Source: Actinomycetes bacterium
GTDB taxonomy: Bacteria > Actinomycetota > Acidimicrobiia > Acidimicrobiales > Ilumatobacteraceae
Length of the DNA: 64,000 nt
Direction: 5' to 3'
Assembly: GCA_027491335.1 (NCBI GenBank)
Contig: JAIXWJ010000053.1
Span: forward strand, 48,878 to 112,877
Shown here piece after piece: positions 46,691 through 54,639 of the stretch. The stretch's first letter is position 1. Each line of letters starts with the position of its first letter. A program made the position numbers and the translations under genes. The notes beneath the pieces were generated by a model. That model did no database searches. It was not told the DNA's origin and worked only from the letters and a program-made list of their open reading frames with translations.

Positions 46691-47230
46691 TCAACCGCGC
46701 GTGATGGCGGCGACGATCTCGGCCAGTGCGGCGTCGGCGTAGGCGCGCATCTCGTCGTCGGTGCGATCCTGAATGGGATGCGGGGTGTACACCCGAGCCA
46801 CGTCGGGGAAACCCAACGAGGCCGACTGCGCATCGGCGGCCGAGACGAACTCGGCCGAGGCGACGAACACCCCGGGGATGCCTCGTCGCTCCAAGTCCAC
46901 GATGTCGTGCACACTGCACGACGTGCAACTGCCTCAATCGGCGAGTGCCTCGATGACCACCTGACAATGCGTGGCGATCTCGTGGCGAAGATCAACCGGC
47001 GCCGGCTTGGTGAAGGTGGGCTTCTTGTATCGGCGAACGTCGGCGCCCATCTCGCTGAGGCGCTCCTCGAGACGATCGATGAACACGTCGCCGCGGGCCT
47101 TGGAGATGTCGAGCAACCCGACGGTGAGACCACGCAACGACTCGGGACGACCCACGCGTTCCATGGTGGCGACGCGACGTTCGTTGGTGGGATCGAGCAG
47201 AACCGTCTTGTTCGTGTTCACGAGACTCAT
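46691..47230 (-). CDS. UGSC-family selenoprotein (selenocysteine at in-frame TGA)
   Basis: A 179-residue protein read through TGA at 46934-46936, which encodes selenocysteine 99. The motif U99-G-S-C102-T-S-C105-S-V-H108 is the name-giving UGSC motif and also has the U-x-x-C-x-x-C spacing of glycine reductase GrdB. Both sides of the TGA are clearly coding in one frame: residues 1-98 form an alpha/beta domain (TVGLLDISKARGDVFIDRLE) and 100-179 continue with HDIVDLERRGIPGVF. A SECIS-like hairpin follows. The reading starts at ATG 47230, overlapping the upstream gene by four bases. UGSC proteins were first seen in marine metagenomes; their reaction is unknown, though reductive cleavage of a small molecule is plausible. 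Confidence 0.9.
46904..46936 (-). promoter_or_regulatory. UGA codon plus bacterial SECIS-like hairpin
   Basis: TGA at 46934-46936 is followed by 11 bases, then a perfect 8-bp stem GTCGTGCA/TGCACGAC (46915-46922 with 46904-46911) around loop GTG. The loop begins with G and lies 19 bases after the TGA, matching published bacterial SECIS rules (small apical loop with an early G, about 16-37 bases after UGA). Confidence 0.8.
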
Positions 47231-48675
47231 TTCGTCACGGTTTTCGTCACCGGTTGACTGCCAACCTCGCCGTTGGCCCAGCCACCAATGATGGCAGAGA
47301 ACAAGCCGGCTCCACCGCCGGCGTGCACCAGCAGGATGCCACCGGGTCGGAACTTGGGCAGGGTCACGCCCCGCAGTCGCTCCGGAATTCCCTCGGCGAT
47401 GCCGTGAGCACCGCGGACCAGATCTTCCCCGGGAATCTGCAAGCGCGCGTGCAGCTCTTCCAGCACCCGATCACGGTCCCAGCCCGCGTCGGCGTACACG
47501 CGGGCGTGCTCGGGTCCCATCACCACGATTGCGTCGAAGGCCAGAACGGACTTCGGATTGTGCAGGGTGCGCAGGCAGGCGGCGAAGGTGTTGGTGAGGC
47601 TCTCGGGATCCCGGGCCAACTGGTCCACCACGCAGCGCGGACCCTCGCCGGGGAACACGGTGAGCGAGTCGGTGTCGGGGGCAACGCCTCGACTGGTGGC
47701 CAGCGAGGTCCAGGGAGAACCGATCTCGTCCTCGGCGAAGCAGAAGGAGATCTTGCCCGGGTTTCCGTGCGTGGCGCGATCCACTTCTCCCGGACGGCCT
47801 CCGCCGACGTTGCGAATGACCAGTTGTATCGCGCGTCCGATGGTGAGGTTCGCGCGATTGCCCTGGCCGAACACGTTCATGCCGCTGTTCATGCCAATGG
47901 CCCGCGTGCCCGGTCCGTTGCACACGATCACCGGGCCGACCGGCATGGTGGTGGCCAACACTCCATGAATGTTGAAGGTGTCGTTGCAGACGGCCTCGAC
48001 GCCGGCGATCACCCACGGCAAGTACTCGGGTTTGCAACCGGCCATCACGGCGTTGATGGCGATCTTTTCGACGGTCACTTCGACCAAGTCCGGGGGCACG
48101 ACGGCCACCACATCGGACGGCGCGCGAGTGGTGCCCTGCAGCATGCGCATCACGCGTTGCTCGGTGGGCGGCACCACGGGGAGTCCGTCGGTCCAACCGC
48201 GATCGAACATGGCCTCGAACTCGTCCTCGAGATCGGCGACGTCCACGCGACGGGCTCCCAGAACCGAACCACCGAAGCGCACTCTCAATTGGTCCACCAG
48301 ATCGGGGTCCACGCTCAACGAACCGCAGCCGGGCCGAAACGCCGGAAGTTCGGGACCGAGCCCCGACACCGCGGTGACGCGTTCCCATTCGTCGCGCACC
48401 CAACCCACGGTGCGCTCCACCTCGACGCCGTTCGACACTCGCATAACGGTGGGCACGGTTTCGATGTCGTGATGCCAACTCACGGAGAGGTCGGCGTCGT
48501 GGACGACGTCCATCCCGTCGGGGAAGGTGGGGTCGTCCTGCACGTAGAGGCTGACGTTGGCACCGGAGTCACGGAGTTGGGCGATGACCGGAACCACCAT
48601 GCGACACGTCTCGCATTCGCGTTTCACCACGATCACGAGTCCGTCGGGAAGAACGGGCGAACTCACGTCATTCAC
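47227..48675 (-). CDS. Thioredoxin-like domain fused to a large uncharacterised domain
   Basis: A 482-residue protein. Residues 12-95 look like a thioredoxin fold: hydrophobic strand LVIVVKRECETC with CxxC at Cys21-Cys24, and cis-Pro in TVPTVMRVSNG at Pro75. Residues 125-480 are a separate domain I do not recognise, with DRGWTDGLPVVPPTEQRVMR, conserved-looking Gly stretches (VIRNVGGGRPGEVDRATHGN) and ILLVHAGGGAGLFSAIIGGW at the end, plus five or more Cys. No signal peptide. It sits between the hydrolase and the UGSC selenoprotein genes with overlaps at both ends, so it is a likely electron donor or catalytic partner of the selenoprotein. Confidence 0.8.
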   Translation of the reverse strand: MNDVSSPVLPDGLVIVVKRECETCRMVVPVIAQLRDSGANVSLYVQDDPTFPDGMDVVHDADLSVSWHHDIETVPTVMRVSNGVEVERTVGWVRDEWERVTAVSGLGPELPAFRPGCGSLSVDPDLVDQLRVRFGGSVLGARRVDVADLEDEFEAMFDRGWTDGLPVVPPTEQRVMRMLQGTTRAPSDVVAVVPPDLVEVTVEKIAINAVMAGCKPEYLPWVIAGVEAVCNDTFNIHGVLATTMPVGPVIVCNGPGTRAIGMNSGMNVFGQGNRANLTIGRAIQLVIRNVGGGRPGEVDRATHGNPGKISFCFAEDEIGSPWTSLATSRGVAPDTDSLTVFPGEGPRCVVDQLARDPESLTNTFAACLRTLHNPKSVLAFDAIVVMGPEHARVYADAGWDRDRVLEELHARLQIPGEDLVRGAHGIAEGIPERLRGVTLPKFRPGGILLVHAGGGAGLFSAIIGGWANGEVGSQPVTKTVTK

Positions 48676-49564
48676 CGAGGAAGTTCATGATGATGTCGTT
48701 CACGTGGTCGGGACGTTCCAGGTGCAGGAAGTGTCCGGCTCCATCGACGAACTCGGCGCGCGCGGTGGCCGGAAACTCGGCGGCGGCGAACTGCGCCACT
48801 TCTCGTCCCATGCATCCGTCGGTGTTGCCGTGCAGATACAACAACGGCTGCGACGGAAAGACGCCCGACATCGCCTGCACGTCCTGAAGCGCGGGATCGT
48901 TGAATCCGGCGCCGATGGTGGCGCGGTAGTAGCCGAGCGCGGCTTGCAGGTTGGCCGGATCGCGAAGGCTGGGCTTCAGCAGGGCGAGTTCCTCGGTGGC
49001 ATCGAAGCCGGGAGACCAGTCGTTCCACAACATGTCGATGTAGGCGAGGTCGTTCGCACCCACCACCATGTCGGCCAAGGGATGTTGGAAGAAGAACATG
49101 TACCAACTGCGCTTGATCTGGGCGAGGTTCGAGAGAAACGCCACGCCCACGGCGTTGCCCGGCGGCACCGCGGACATGACCACCTTCGACCACAGATCGG
49201 GGCGGTGCGCGGCCGTGATGTTGGTGATGATCGAACCCCAGTCGTGACCGATGATCACGGCACGAGAATCTCCACCGAGCGCACCGTGCAGACCGATCGC
49301 GTCGAGCGCCGAGGCCGCGGTCTGGAATCGGCCGTCGGCGGGTACGGCGCTGGGTGCGTATCCGCGCAGGAATGGAGCCACCGCGCGATAGCCGGCATCG
49401 GCCAACCGGGGCAGAAGGTGGCGCCAGGTGTGCGCCGAATCGGGGAAGCCGTGCAGGCAAACCGCCAGGGGCCCGTCGTTGTCGAGGCCGGCGGCCAGAT
49501 ACGCGAGCTCGAGGCCGTCGATGGTCACGGAATGGCTGGACGAACCGGGAGAGTTGGCGGACAT
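48668..49564 (-). CDS. Alpha/beta hydrolase, epoxide hydrolase/haloalkane dehalogenase type
   Basis: A 298-residue hydrolase. The oxyanion motif is HGFP (residues 38-41) and the nucleophile elbow is GHDWGS with Asp108, not Ser, which marks the epoxide hydrolase and dehalogenase branch. The general base His lies in GAGHFLHLERPD near the C-terminus. ATG 49564 has TACGGT six bases upstream, a leaderless promoter that drives the three-gene operon ending in the UGSC selenoprotein; the stop overlaps the next gene by eight bases. It may open an epoxide or remove a halogen before the redox partners act (inference). Confidence 0.87.
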   Translation of the reverse strand: MSANSPGSSSHSVTIDGLELAYLAAGLDNDGPLAVCLHGFPDSAHTWRHLLPRLADAGYRAVAPFLRGYAPSAVPADGRFQTAASALDAIGLHGALGGDSRAVIIGHDWGSIITNITAAHRPDLWSKVVMSAVPPGNAVGVAFLSNLAQIKRSWYMFFFQHPLADMVVGANDLAYIDMLWNDWSPGFDATEELALLKPSLRDPANLQAALGYYRATIGAGFNDPALQDVQAMSGVFPSQPLLYLHGNTDGCMGREVAQFAAAEFPATARAEFVDGAGHFLHLERPDHVNDIIMNFLGE

Positions 49565-49681
49565 GGGCAAACCGTACCCCTCATCGATGCCCTCGGAACA
49601 CCCCGACTGCGACCAACGTCACCAGCCCCACGGGAGGGCTCCCGTTCGGAATGCGCCCGTTCGTCATTTAGCGTTCACCTC

Positions 49682-50545
49682 ATCGAGGGGGTCAACGAAT
49701 TCGTTGTCACGTTCTTTGGGGTTCGCGGTTCCACACCGTGCCATGGCGATGACACCAGACGGTACGGCGGAAACACGTCGTGCGTGGGTCTCGTCGTCCC
49801 CGGACACGATCCGTTGGTGTTCGATCTGGGCACCGGCCTGCGCTACTGCGGCGATCGCATCCCCGCCTCCGGGCCGTTCACCGGCACGTGTTTGCTCACG
49901 CACATGCACTGGGATCACGTGCAGGGTCTTCCCTTTTTCGTGCCCACGTTGCGCGACGGTGCGAACTTCGACATCTTCGGCCCGGTCCAAGAGGACGGAC
50001 GCACGGTGCGAGAGGTGTTCGAGTCCATCATCAAGCCGCCGATGTTCCCGGTGAGCGTCACCGAGTTGCCCGGAACCTTCGTCTTCCACGACGTGGCCAA
50101 CGACGACTTCTCCATCGGTGGACTCGACGTGATGAGTCGACTGGTGCCGCACGTGGGCAACACCTTGGGTTATCGGGTCACGCATCGCGACACCAGCGTG
50201 GTGTACCTCCCCGATCATCAGATGCCCGAGGACGGATCCATGGGAATCACCGACGGAGCGCGCGAGTTGTGCACCGGTGCCGATCTGCTGATTCACGACG
50301 CTCAGTACACGCCCGAGGAGTTCGCCGGCAAGAGCAATTGGGGTCACTGCACCATGGAGTACGCGGTGTGGGTGGCCATCGAGTGCAAAGTGAAGCGACT
50401 CGCGCTGTTCCACCACGATCCGGTGCGTGGCGACGACGCGGTGGACGAGTTTCTCGATCGCGCGCGACGCGCGTGCGAGCCTCACGGCATCGAGGTCATC
50501 GCCGCCGCCGAGAATCAGACGTTGTCGATTCCCCTGAATTCCTGA
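49682..50545 (+). CDS. MBL-fold metallohydrolase
   Basis: A 287-residue metallo-beta-lactamase fold protein. It opens with the conserved strand VTFFGVRGSTPCHGDDTRRYG, has the zinc motif HMHWDH (about residues 74-79), a His in LVPHVGNTLGYRV, an Asp in LLIHDAQYTPEEF and the last His pair in LALFHHDP. Relatives are phosphodiesterases or ribonuclease Z-like enzymes. No ATG, GTG or TTG occurs in frame before the conserved start. The reading therefore begins at ATC 49682, seven bases after TAGCGT (49669-49674), the usual leaderless spacing; a non-standard start codon is inferred. Confidence 0.82.
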   Translation: MEGVNEFVVTFFGVRGSTPCHGDDTRRYGGNTSCVGLVVPGHDPLVFDLGTGLRYCGDRIPASGPFTGTCLLTHMHWDHVQGLPFFVPTLRDGANFDIFGPVQEDGRTVREVFESIIKPPMFPVSVTELPGTFVFHDVANDDFSIGGLDVMSRLVPHVGNTLGYRVTHRDTSVVYLPDHQMPEDGSMGITDGARELCTGADLLIHDAQYTPEEFAGKSNWGHCTMEYAVWVAIECKVKRLALFHHDPVRGDDAVDEFLDRARRACEPHGIEVIAAAENQTLSIPLNS

Positions 50546-50572
50546 GTCATTTGTCCAACGACTTCGCGGCGA

Positions 50573-51472
50573 TCAGCGCACCGCGAGCAGGGGGTCGCTC
50601 ACGACCGTGCTCTCGAAGCCATCGGGCCCGACCGGCTTGCCGCCACGGATGGTGACTCGGCGCATGCGACGCTCGGCGTTGCCGTAATCGTCGGTGGCGT
50701 AATGCATGGTGGCTCGGTTGTCCCAGATCACCACGTCGCCCGGCTGCCAGCGATGACGCAGAACGAACTCGGGTTGCGTGGCGTGCTCGTAGAGCAACTT
50801 CAACAGGTTCTCGCTCTCGATGCGCGAGAAACCGGCGACATGGGTGGTGAAGCCGGGATTCACGAACAGACTCGGTCGACCGGTGCTGGGATGAATGCGC
50901 ACCATCGGATGCACCACGGGCGGCACCTTCGCGGCGTCGTCGAACAGCTTCTGTGCGTCCTCGCGAGACAGGGCGGTGTCGAACGGTTCGCCCCAATACG
51001 CCAGCGGCGAGATGCGGTGGATCGCGGTCAGGTCCTCGATGAGACGACACAACGCGGGGTTCAGGCTGTCGTAGGCGCCGCGCATGTCGGCCCACAACGT
51101 GTCGCCACCGAACGAGGGCACGTGGTCGGCCACCAACACCGAGGCCGCCGGGGGAGTGGCGACGAAGGTGACATCGGTGTGCCAGCGCGCGTTCTTGCCA
51201 CCCTTGGCGGCGTCCAACTCGAGAATCTCGGGGTGATCGGGGTGGCCGGGCACCACCGGATGCGCGGGAGTCGGCTCACCGAGCGAACGGGCCAGTTCCA
51301 CTTGATCGGCGTGCGACAAGAACTGGTCTCGCAACACCAACACCAGGTGCTCCTCGAGCAACGCGAGCAGTTGGCCGGAGGCGAAGTCCGTGCGCGCGTT
51401 TCCGCCGACGAGTTCGGCACCGAACGAGCCGGTGATGGGGGTCAGTTTCCATGTGTCGAGTGCGGTGTTCAT
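50573..51472 (-). CDS. TauD/TfdA-family 2-oxoglutarate/Fe(II)-dependent dioxygenase
   Basis: A 299-residue double-stranded beta-helix dioxygenase. The iron-binding HxD is in NARWHTDVTF near residues 96-105, the distal His in DNRATMHYATDDYG near 253, and the 2-oxoglutarate Arg in RRMRRVTIRG near 272. TauD releases sulfite from taurine; other members act on alkyl sulfates, phosphonates or phenoxy acids. ATG 51472 fits MNTALDTWKLTPITGSFGAE. It is divergent from a flavin reductase gene with a 25-bp palindrome between them. Exact substrate unknown. Confidence 0.87.
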   Translation of the reverse strand: MNTALDTWKLTPITGSFGAELVGGNARTDFASGQLLALLEEHLVLVLRDQFLSHADQVELARSLGEPTPAHPVVPGHPDHPEILELDAAKGGKNARWHTDVTFVATPPAASVLVADHVPSFGGDTLWADMRGAYDSLNPALCRLIEDLTAIHRISPLAYWGEPFDTALSREDAQKLFDDAAKVPPVVHPMVRIHPSTGRPSLFVNPGFTTHVAGFSRIESENLLKLLYEHATQPEFVLRHRWQPGDVVIWDNRATMHYATDDYGNAERRMRRVTIRGGKPVGPDGFESTVVSDPLLAVR

Positions 51473-51493
51473 GTGCGGCGTTCCCAATCTCTG

Positions 51494-51518
51494 ATTCCCG
51501 ACAAGAGTAGTCGGGAAT
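51494..51518. promoter_or_regulatory. Palindrome ATTCCCGAC-N7-GTCGGGAAT in a divergent promoter
   Basis: Perfect 9-bp arms with spacer AAGAGTA, between the TauD-like gene (start 51472) and the flavin reductase gene (start 51554). One bound dimer could control both directions. It lies 36 bases before the reductase start and 22 before the TauD start. Confidence 0.6.
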
Positions 51519-51553
51519 TCTGGTGATCCCACCGTCGGACCTAATCTCTGCCC

Positions 51554-52063
51554 ATGACCTCGTCCATCGACCCCCGTCATTTCCGCAACGTGCTGGGGCA
51601 TTTCCCCACGGGAGTGACGGTGGTGACCGGCCTCGACGCGGCGGGTGCGCCGCACGGCATCACCATCGGGTCGTTCGTGTCGGTGTCGTTGGATCCGCCG
51701 CTCGTGGGTTTCCTGCCGGGCACCTCCTCGCGTAGTTGGCCCCTCATCGCGCGGTCCGGTTCGTTCTGCGTGAACATCCTCGGCGCCGGCCAGGACGAAT
51801 TGTGTTGGCGTTTCGCCAAGGAGCCCGCCGATGGTGAGGCCGGCAAGTTCGCCGGACTCGATTGGGCGGCCGCCTCGAGTGGCTCACCGATCCTGCCGGG
51901 CGTCATCGGATGGATCGATTGCGACATCGACGCGGTGCACGAGGTGGGTGATCACTTCTTCGTGGTGGGTCGCGTGCGCGACATGTCGCACGCCGACGAC
52001 GTGGCCGACGCCATGGTGTTCTTCCGGGGCAAGGTGGCCAGCGTGAAGACCTCCGCGAGCTGA
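51554..52063 (+). CDS. Flavin reductase family protein (HpaC-like)
   Basis: A 169-residue split-barrel FMN protein: FRNVLGHFPTGVTVVTGLDA at the N-terminus, GITIGSFVSVSLDPPLVGFL near residues 36-55, FCVNILGAGQDEL, and the closing DHFFVVGRVRDM. Such proteins make reduced FMN for a monooxygenase or bind FMN in other redox steps. ATG 51554 has TAATCT six bases upstream (51542-51547), a leaderless promoter next to the palindrome. Pairing with a TauD-type dioxygenase suggests use of a sulfonate or aromatic compound, but no FMN-dependent monooxygenase gene is adjacent. Confidence 0.87.
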   Translation: MTSSIDPRHFRNVLGHFPTGVTVVTGLDAAGAPHGITIGSFVSVSLDPPLVGFLPGTSSRSWPLIARSGSFCVNILGAGQDELCWRFAKEPADGEAGKFAGLDWAAASSGSPILPGVIGWIDCDIDAVHEVGDHFFVVGRVRDMSHADDVADAMVFFRGKVASVKTSAS

Positions 52064-52094
52064 ACGATGAGATCACAACGATGAGATCACAACC

Positions 52095-52472
52095 ATGATC
52101 GGCACCATCGCATCGATCATGCTCGGGGCGTTGATGTGTGTCGCCGGTGGATCCAAAGTGATCCTGGGTGATCGCTGGCCCGCGGAAGCTCGCGAGATGG
52201 GGGCACCCGCATGGGTGTCGCCGATCGTTCCGTGGTTCGAGATCGCGCTCGGTGCGGCCTTGATCGCGCAGTTGTGGCGGGGACCCATGTCGATCGTGGC
52301 GTTGTTGACCTTGCAAGCCTTCACGCTGTTGCTGTTGGCGAACCTGGGTCGCGGGCATCGCCCGGTGTGCGCCTGTTTCGGTTCCTGGAGCGCGAAACCG
52401 ATCGGCAACGGTCACGTGGTGCGCAACGTGGCGATGATGGTTCTGGCCGTGATCGCTCTACTGGTTCGTTGA
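52095..52472 (+). CDS. MauE/DoxX-like small membrane redox protein
   Basis: A 125-residue protein with four hydrophobic helices (residues 1-20, 45-62, 68-86 and 106-124) and a cysteine pair in RPVCACFGSWS near residues 90-100, as in MauE/DoxX proteins that work with thiol or disulfide carriers. ATG 52095 follows two tandem copies of CGATGAGATCACAA (52065-52092). It follows the flavin reductase by 31 bases, and its last 15 bases overlap the convergent peptidase gene. Role unknown. Confidence 0.78.
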   Translation: MIGTIASIMLGALMCVAGGSKVILGDRWPAEAREMGAPAWVSPIVPWFEIALGAALIAQLWRGPMSIVALLTLQAFTLLLLANLGRGHRPVCACFGSWSAKPIGNGHVVRNVAMMVLAVIALLVR

Positions 52473-54506
52473 ACAACCGAGCACGATCAACAGGAACGCG
52501 CTGATGGTCGCTTCCTCGCGCCAGCGGTCGTAACGACCGCTCGGGCCACCGTGTCCGGCACCCATCTCGGTGCGCAACAACAGCGGTGCGTCGTTCGTGC
52601 GCAGTTGTCGGATGCGCGCGATCCACTTCGCGGGTTCGTGGTACGCGACGCGCGGATCGTTCAATCCGGCGGTGGCGAAGATGGCCGGGTAGGCGCGAGC
52701 GTCGAGGTTGTCGTAGGGCGAGTACGACAACATGTACGACGCGAACGGTTCGGATCGGGGGTCACCCCATTCCTCCCACTCGGTGACGGTCAACGGCAGC
52801 GTCGGATCGCTCATCGTGGACACCACGTCGACGAAGGGAACCTCGGCCACCGCGGCGGCCCACAAGTCGGGGGCCGCGTTCATGCACGCGCCCACCATCA
52901 ATCCGCCCGCACTGCCCCCGCGCACCGCCAAGCGGTCGGGTGAGGCCCAACCCTTGGCCACCACGTCGCGAGCCACGGCGTTCACGTCGGCGAACGTGTT
53001 GGCCTTGTTCAGCAGTTTTCCGTCGAGGTACCACTGCCGACCCATTTCGCCGCCCCCGCGCGGATGAGCCAACACCCACGTGAAGCCGCGATCGACCAAG
53101 CCGAGCCGGGCCACGCTGAACCACGGGGGCATCGACGCTTCGTAACTGCCGTAGGCGTACACCAGGCACGGTGCGGACGAGTCGTTCGACGCACCCTTCA
53201 GGCGCACCACGTCATAGGGGACCTCGGTGCCGTCGGACGAGACGGCCCACGCCCGCACGGTCTCGTAGCGCGTGAGGTCCACGTTCGGAGTGGGAGCGGT
53301 CTTGAGCACCGTGCGCTCGCCCGTGATCAGGTCCTGTTCCAACAGAGTCGCCGGTGTCACCATGCTCTCGGTCGAGAACCGCAGCTTCGTGGTGTTCCAC
53401 TCGGGATTGCTGTCGAGATCGCAATCGTGCGGTGCGTCGCCGATGACGATGGGGGTGATCGAACCATCGCGGTGCATCACGCGCAAGCGCGGTTGAGCGC
53501 GGTGCCATTCGTGGATCACCAAGTGCGACGCGAAGCAGTCGACGCGGGTGATGCGTCGCCCCGGCTCGTGCTCGACGAGCGGTTCCCAACGCGCGGGCTC
53601 GGATTCCGGTGCCGTCATCACGCGGAAGTCGACGGCGTCGAGGTTGGTGAGCACGACGAAGCGGTCGCCCCAATGGTCGACGTGATACTCGAGGTCGTCG
53701 CGTCGCGGCACGACGCACACCGGAGTCGCGGTCGGATCGTCGGCCGGAATCAACCACGTCTCGCTCGACGTCTTGGAGTCCGAGTCGATGATGATCCATT
53801 TGCCGCTGCGGCAGAGGTCGATGCCCACGTAGAAGCGCTCGTCGGCATCGTGGAAAACCTGCACATCGGCGGACTGCGGATCGCCGAGTCGGTGTCGCCA
53901 CACGGTGCACGGACGTTCCTGCTCGTCGTAGGTGACGTAGAACAGATGCGAGGAGTCCGTGCTCCATGCCGTACCGGCCCACGAGGTGTCTTCGATGCGG
54001 TCGTCGAGGTCGTGGCCACCGTTCAGATCGCGAACGCGCAATTCGAAGTGTTCGCTGCCGTCGGTGTCGAGGCTCCACGCGAGCAGTCGTCCATCCGAGC
54101 TGACGTCGAACGCACCGATGGCGAAGTACTCGTACCCGGCGGCTTCCGTGTTCTCGTCGAGAAGAACCATCTCGTCGGTGAGGCGATTGTCGGCGTCGCG
54201 TTCGCGTCCTCGACAGTGAATGGGGTACTCGCGGCCTTCCTCCGTTCGCGTGACGTACCACCAGCCGTCCTTCAAGGTGGGCACCGACTGGTCGGTCTCT
54301 TGGATGCGGGACTTGATCTCGGCGAACAAGGTGTCCACGAAGATGGAATGGGGAACGAACCATGCATCCGTGTGCGCGTTCTCGGCGTTGAGGTACGCGA
54401 TGGTGTCGGGGTCGTCGCGATTGGCCAGCCAATGGAAGTCGTCGAGTGCGTCACCGGTGGGACGAGGGTGAACGTGGGGGACGCGTTTGGCCGAGGGTGC
54501 GGACAT
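52458..54506 (-). CDS. ptrB: Oligopeptidase B (S9 prolyl oligopeptidase family)
   Basis: A 682-residue cytoplasmic serine peptidase that cleaves short peptides after basic residues. The first 400 residues form a beta-propeller that limits substrate size; the catalytic domain has GGGEMGRQWYLDGK, the nucleophile in AVRGGSAGGLMVGACMN near residue 537, an Asp in AGLNDPRVAY and a His in GAGHGGPSGRYD. ATG 54506 is chosen as TACCCT lies seven bases upstream; ATG 54512 would be too close to the box. Length matches the family (about 680-700). Confidence 0.93.
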   Translation of the reverse strand: MSAPSAKRVPHVHPRPTGDALDDFHWLANRDDPDTIAYLNAENAHTDAWFVPHSIFVDTLFAEIKSRIQETDQSVPTLKDGWWYVTRTEEGREYPIHCRGRERDADNRLTDEMVLLDENTEAAGYEYFAIGAFDVSSDGRLLAWSLDTDGSEHFELRVRDLNGGHDLDDRIEDTSWAGTAWSTDSSHLFYVTYDEQERPCTVWRHRLGDPQSADVQVFHDADERFYVGIDLCRSGKWIIIDSDSKTSSETWLIPADDPTATPVCVVPRRDDLEYHVDHWGDRFVVLTNLDAVDFRVMTAPESEPARWEPLVEHEPGRRITRVDCFASHLVIHEWHRAQPRLRVMHRDGSITPIVIGDAPHDCDLDSNPEWNTTKLRFSTESMVTPATLLEQDLITGERTVLKTAPTPNVDLTRYETVRAWAVSSDGTEVPYDVVRLKGASNDSSAPCLVYAYGSYEASMPPWFSVARLGLVDRGFTWVLAHPRGGGEMGRQWYLDGKLLNKANTFADVNAVARDVVAKGWASPDRLAVRGGSAGGLMVGACMNAAPDLWAAAVAEVPFVDVVSTMSDPTLPLTVTEWEEWGDPRSEPFASYMLSYSPYDNLDARAYPAIFATAGLNDPRVAYHEPAKWIARIRQLRTNDAPLLLRTEMGAGHGGPSGRYDRWREEATISAFLLIVLGCSTNQ

Positions 54507-54639
54507 CGCCATGAGGGTACGACCCGTGCGAACCATCCGGTGCGCCCTGGAACCCCGTTGTGTCATGTGAACCCCGGTGTGTCATGTGAACACGGTCCGC
54601 CTCGCCATGCGGGCGGGGGAGGGCATTAGCGTTCCGCCG

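Noticed and set aside
46934..46936. Reading the TGA as a nonsense mutation, making the UGSC gene a pseudogene or two small genes.
   Set aside because: Both flanks keep coding character in one frame, the residues after the TGA are the known GSC motif, and a SECIS-like hairpin follows at the right distance.
46570..47133. Alternative 187-codon frame on the minus strand over the selenoprotein gene.
   Set aside because: Its product is Ser/Pro/Arg-rich shadow sequence without family features; the UGSC frame explains the region better.
52065..52092. Tandem CGATGAGATCACAA copies as a regulatory operator.
   Set aside because: Only two adjacent copies between co-oriented genes, with no symmetry; more likely a small duplication around the start region.
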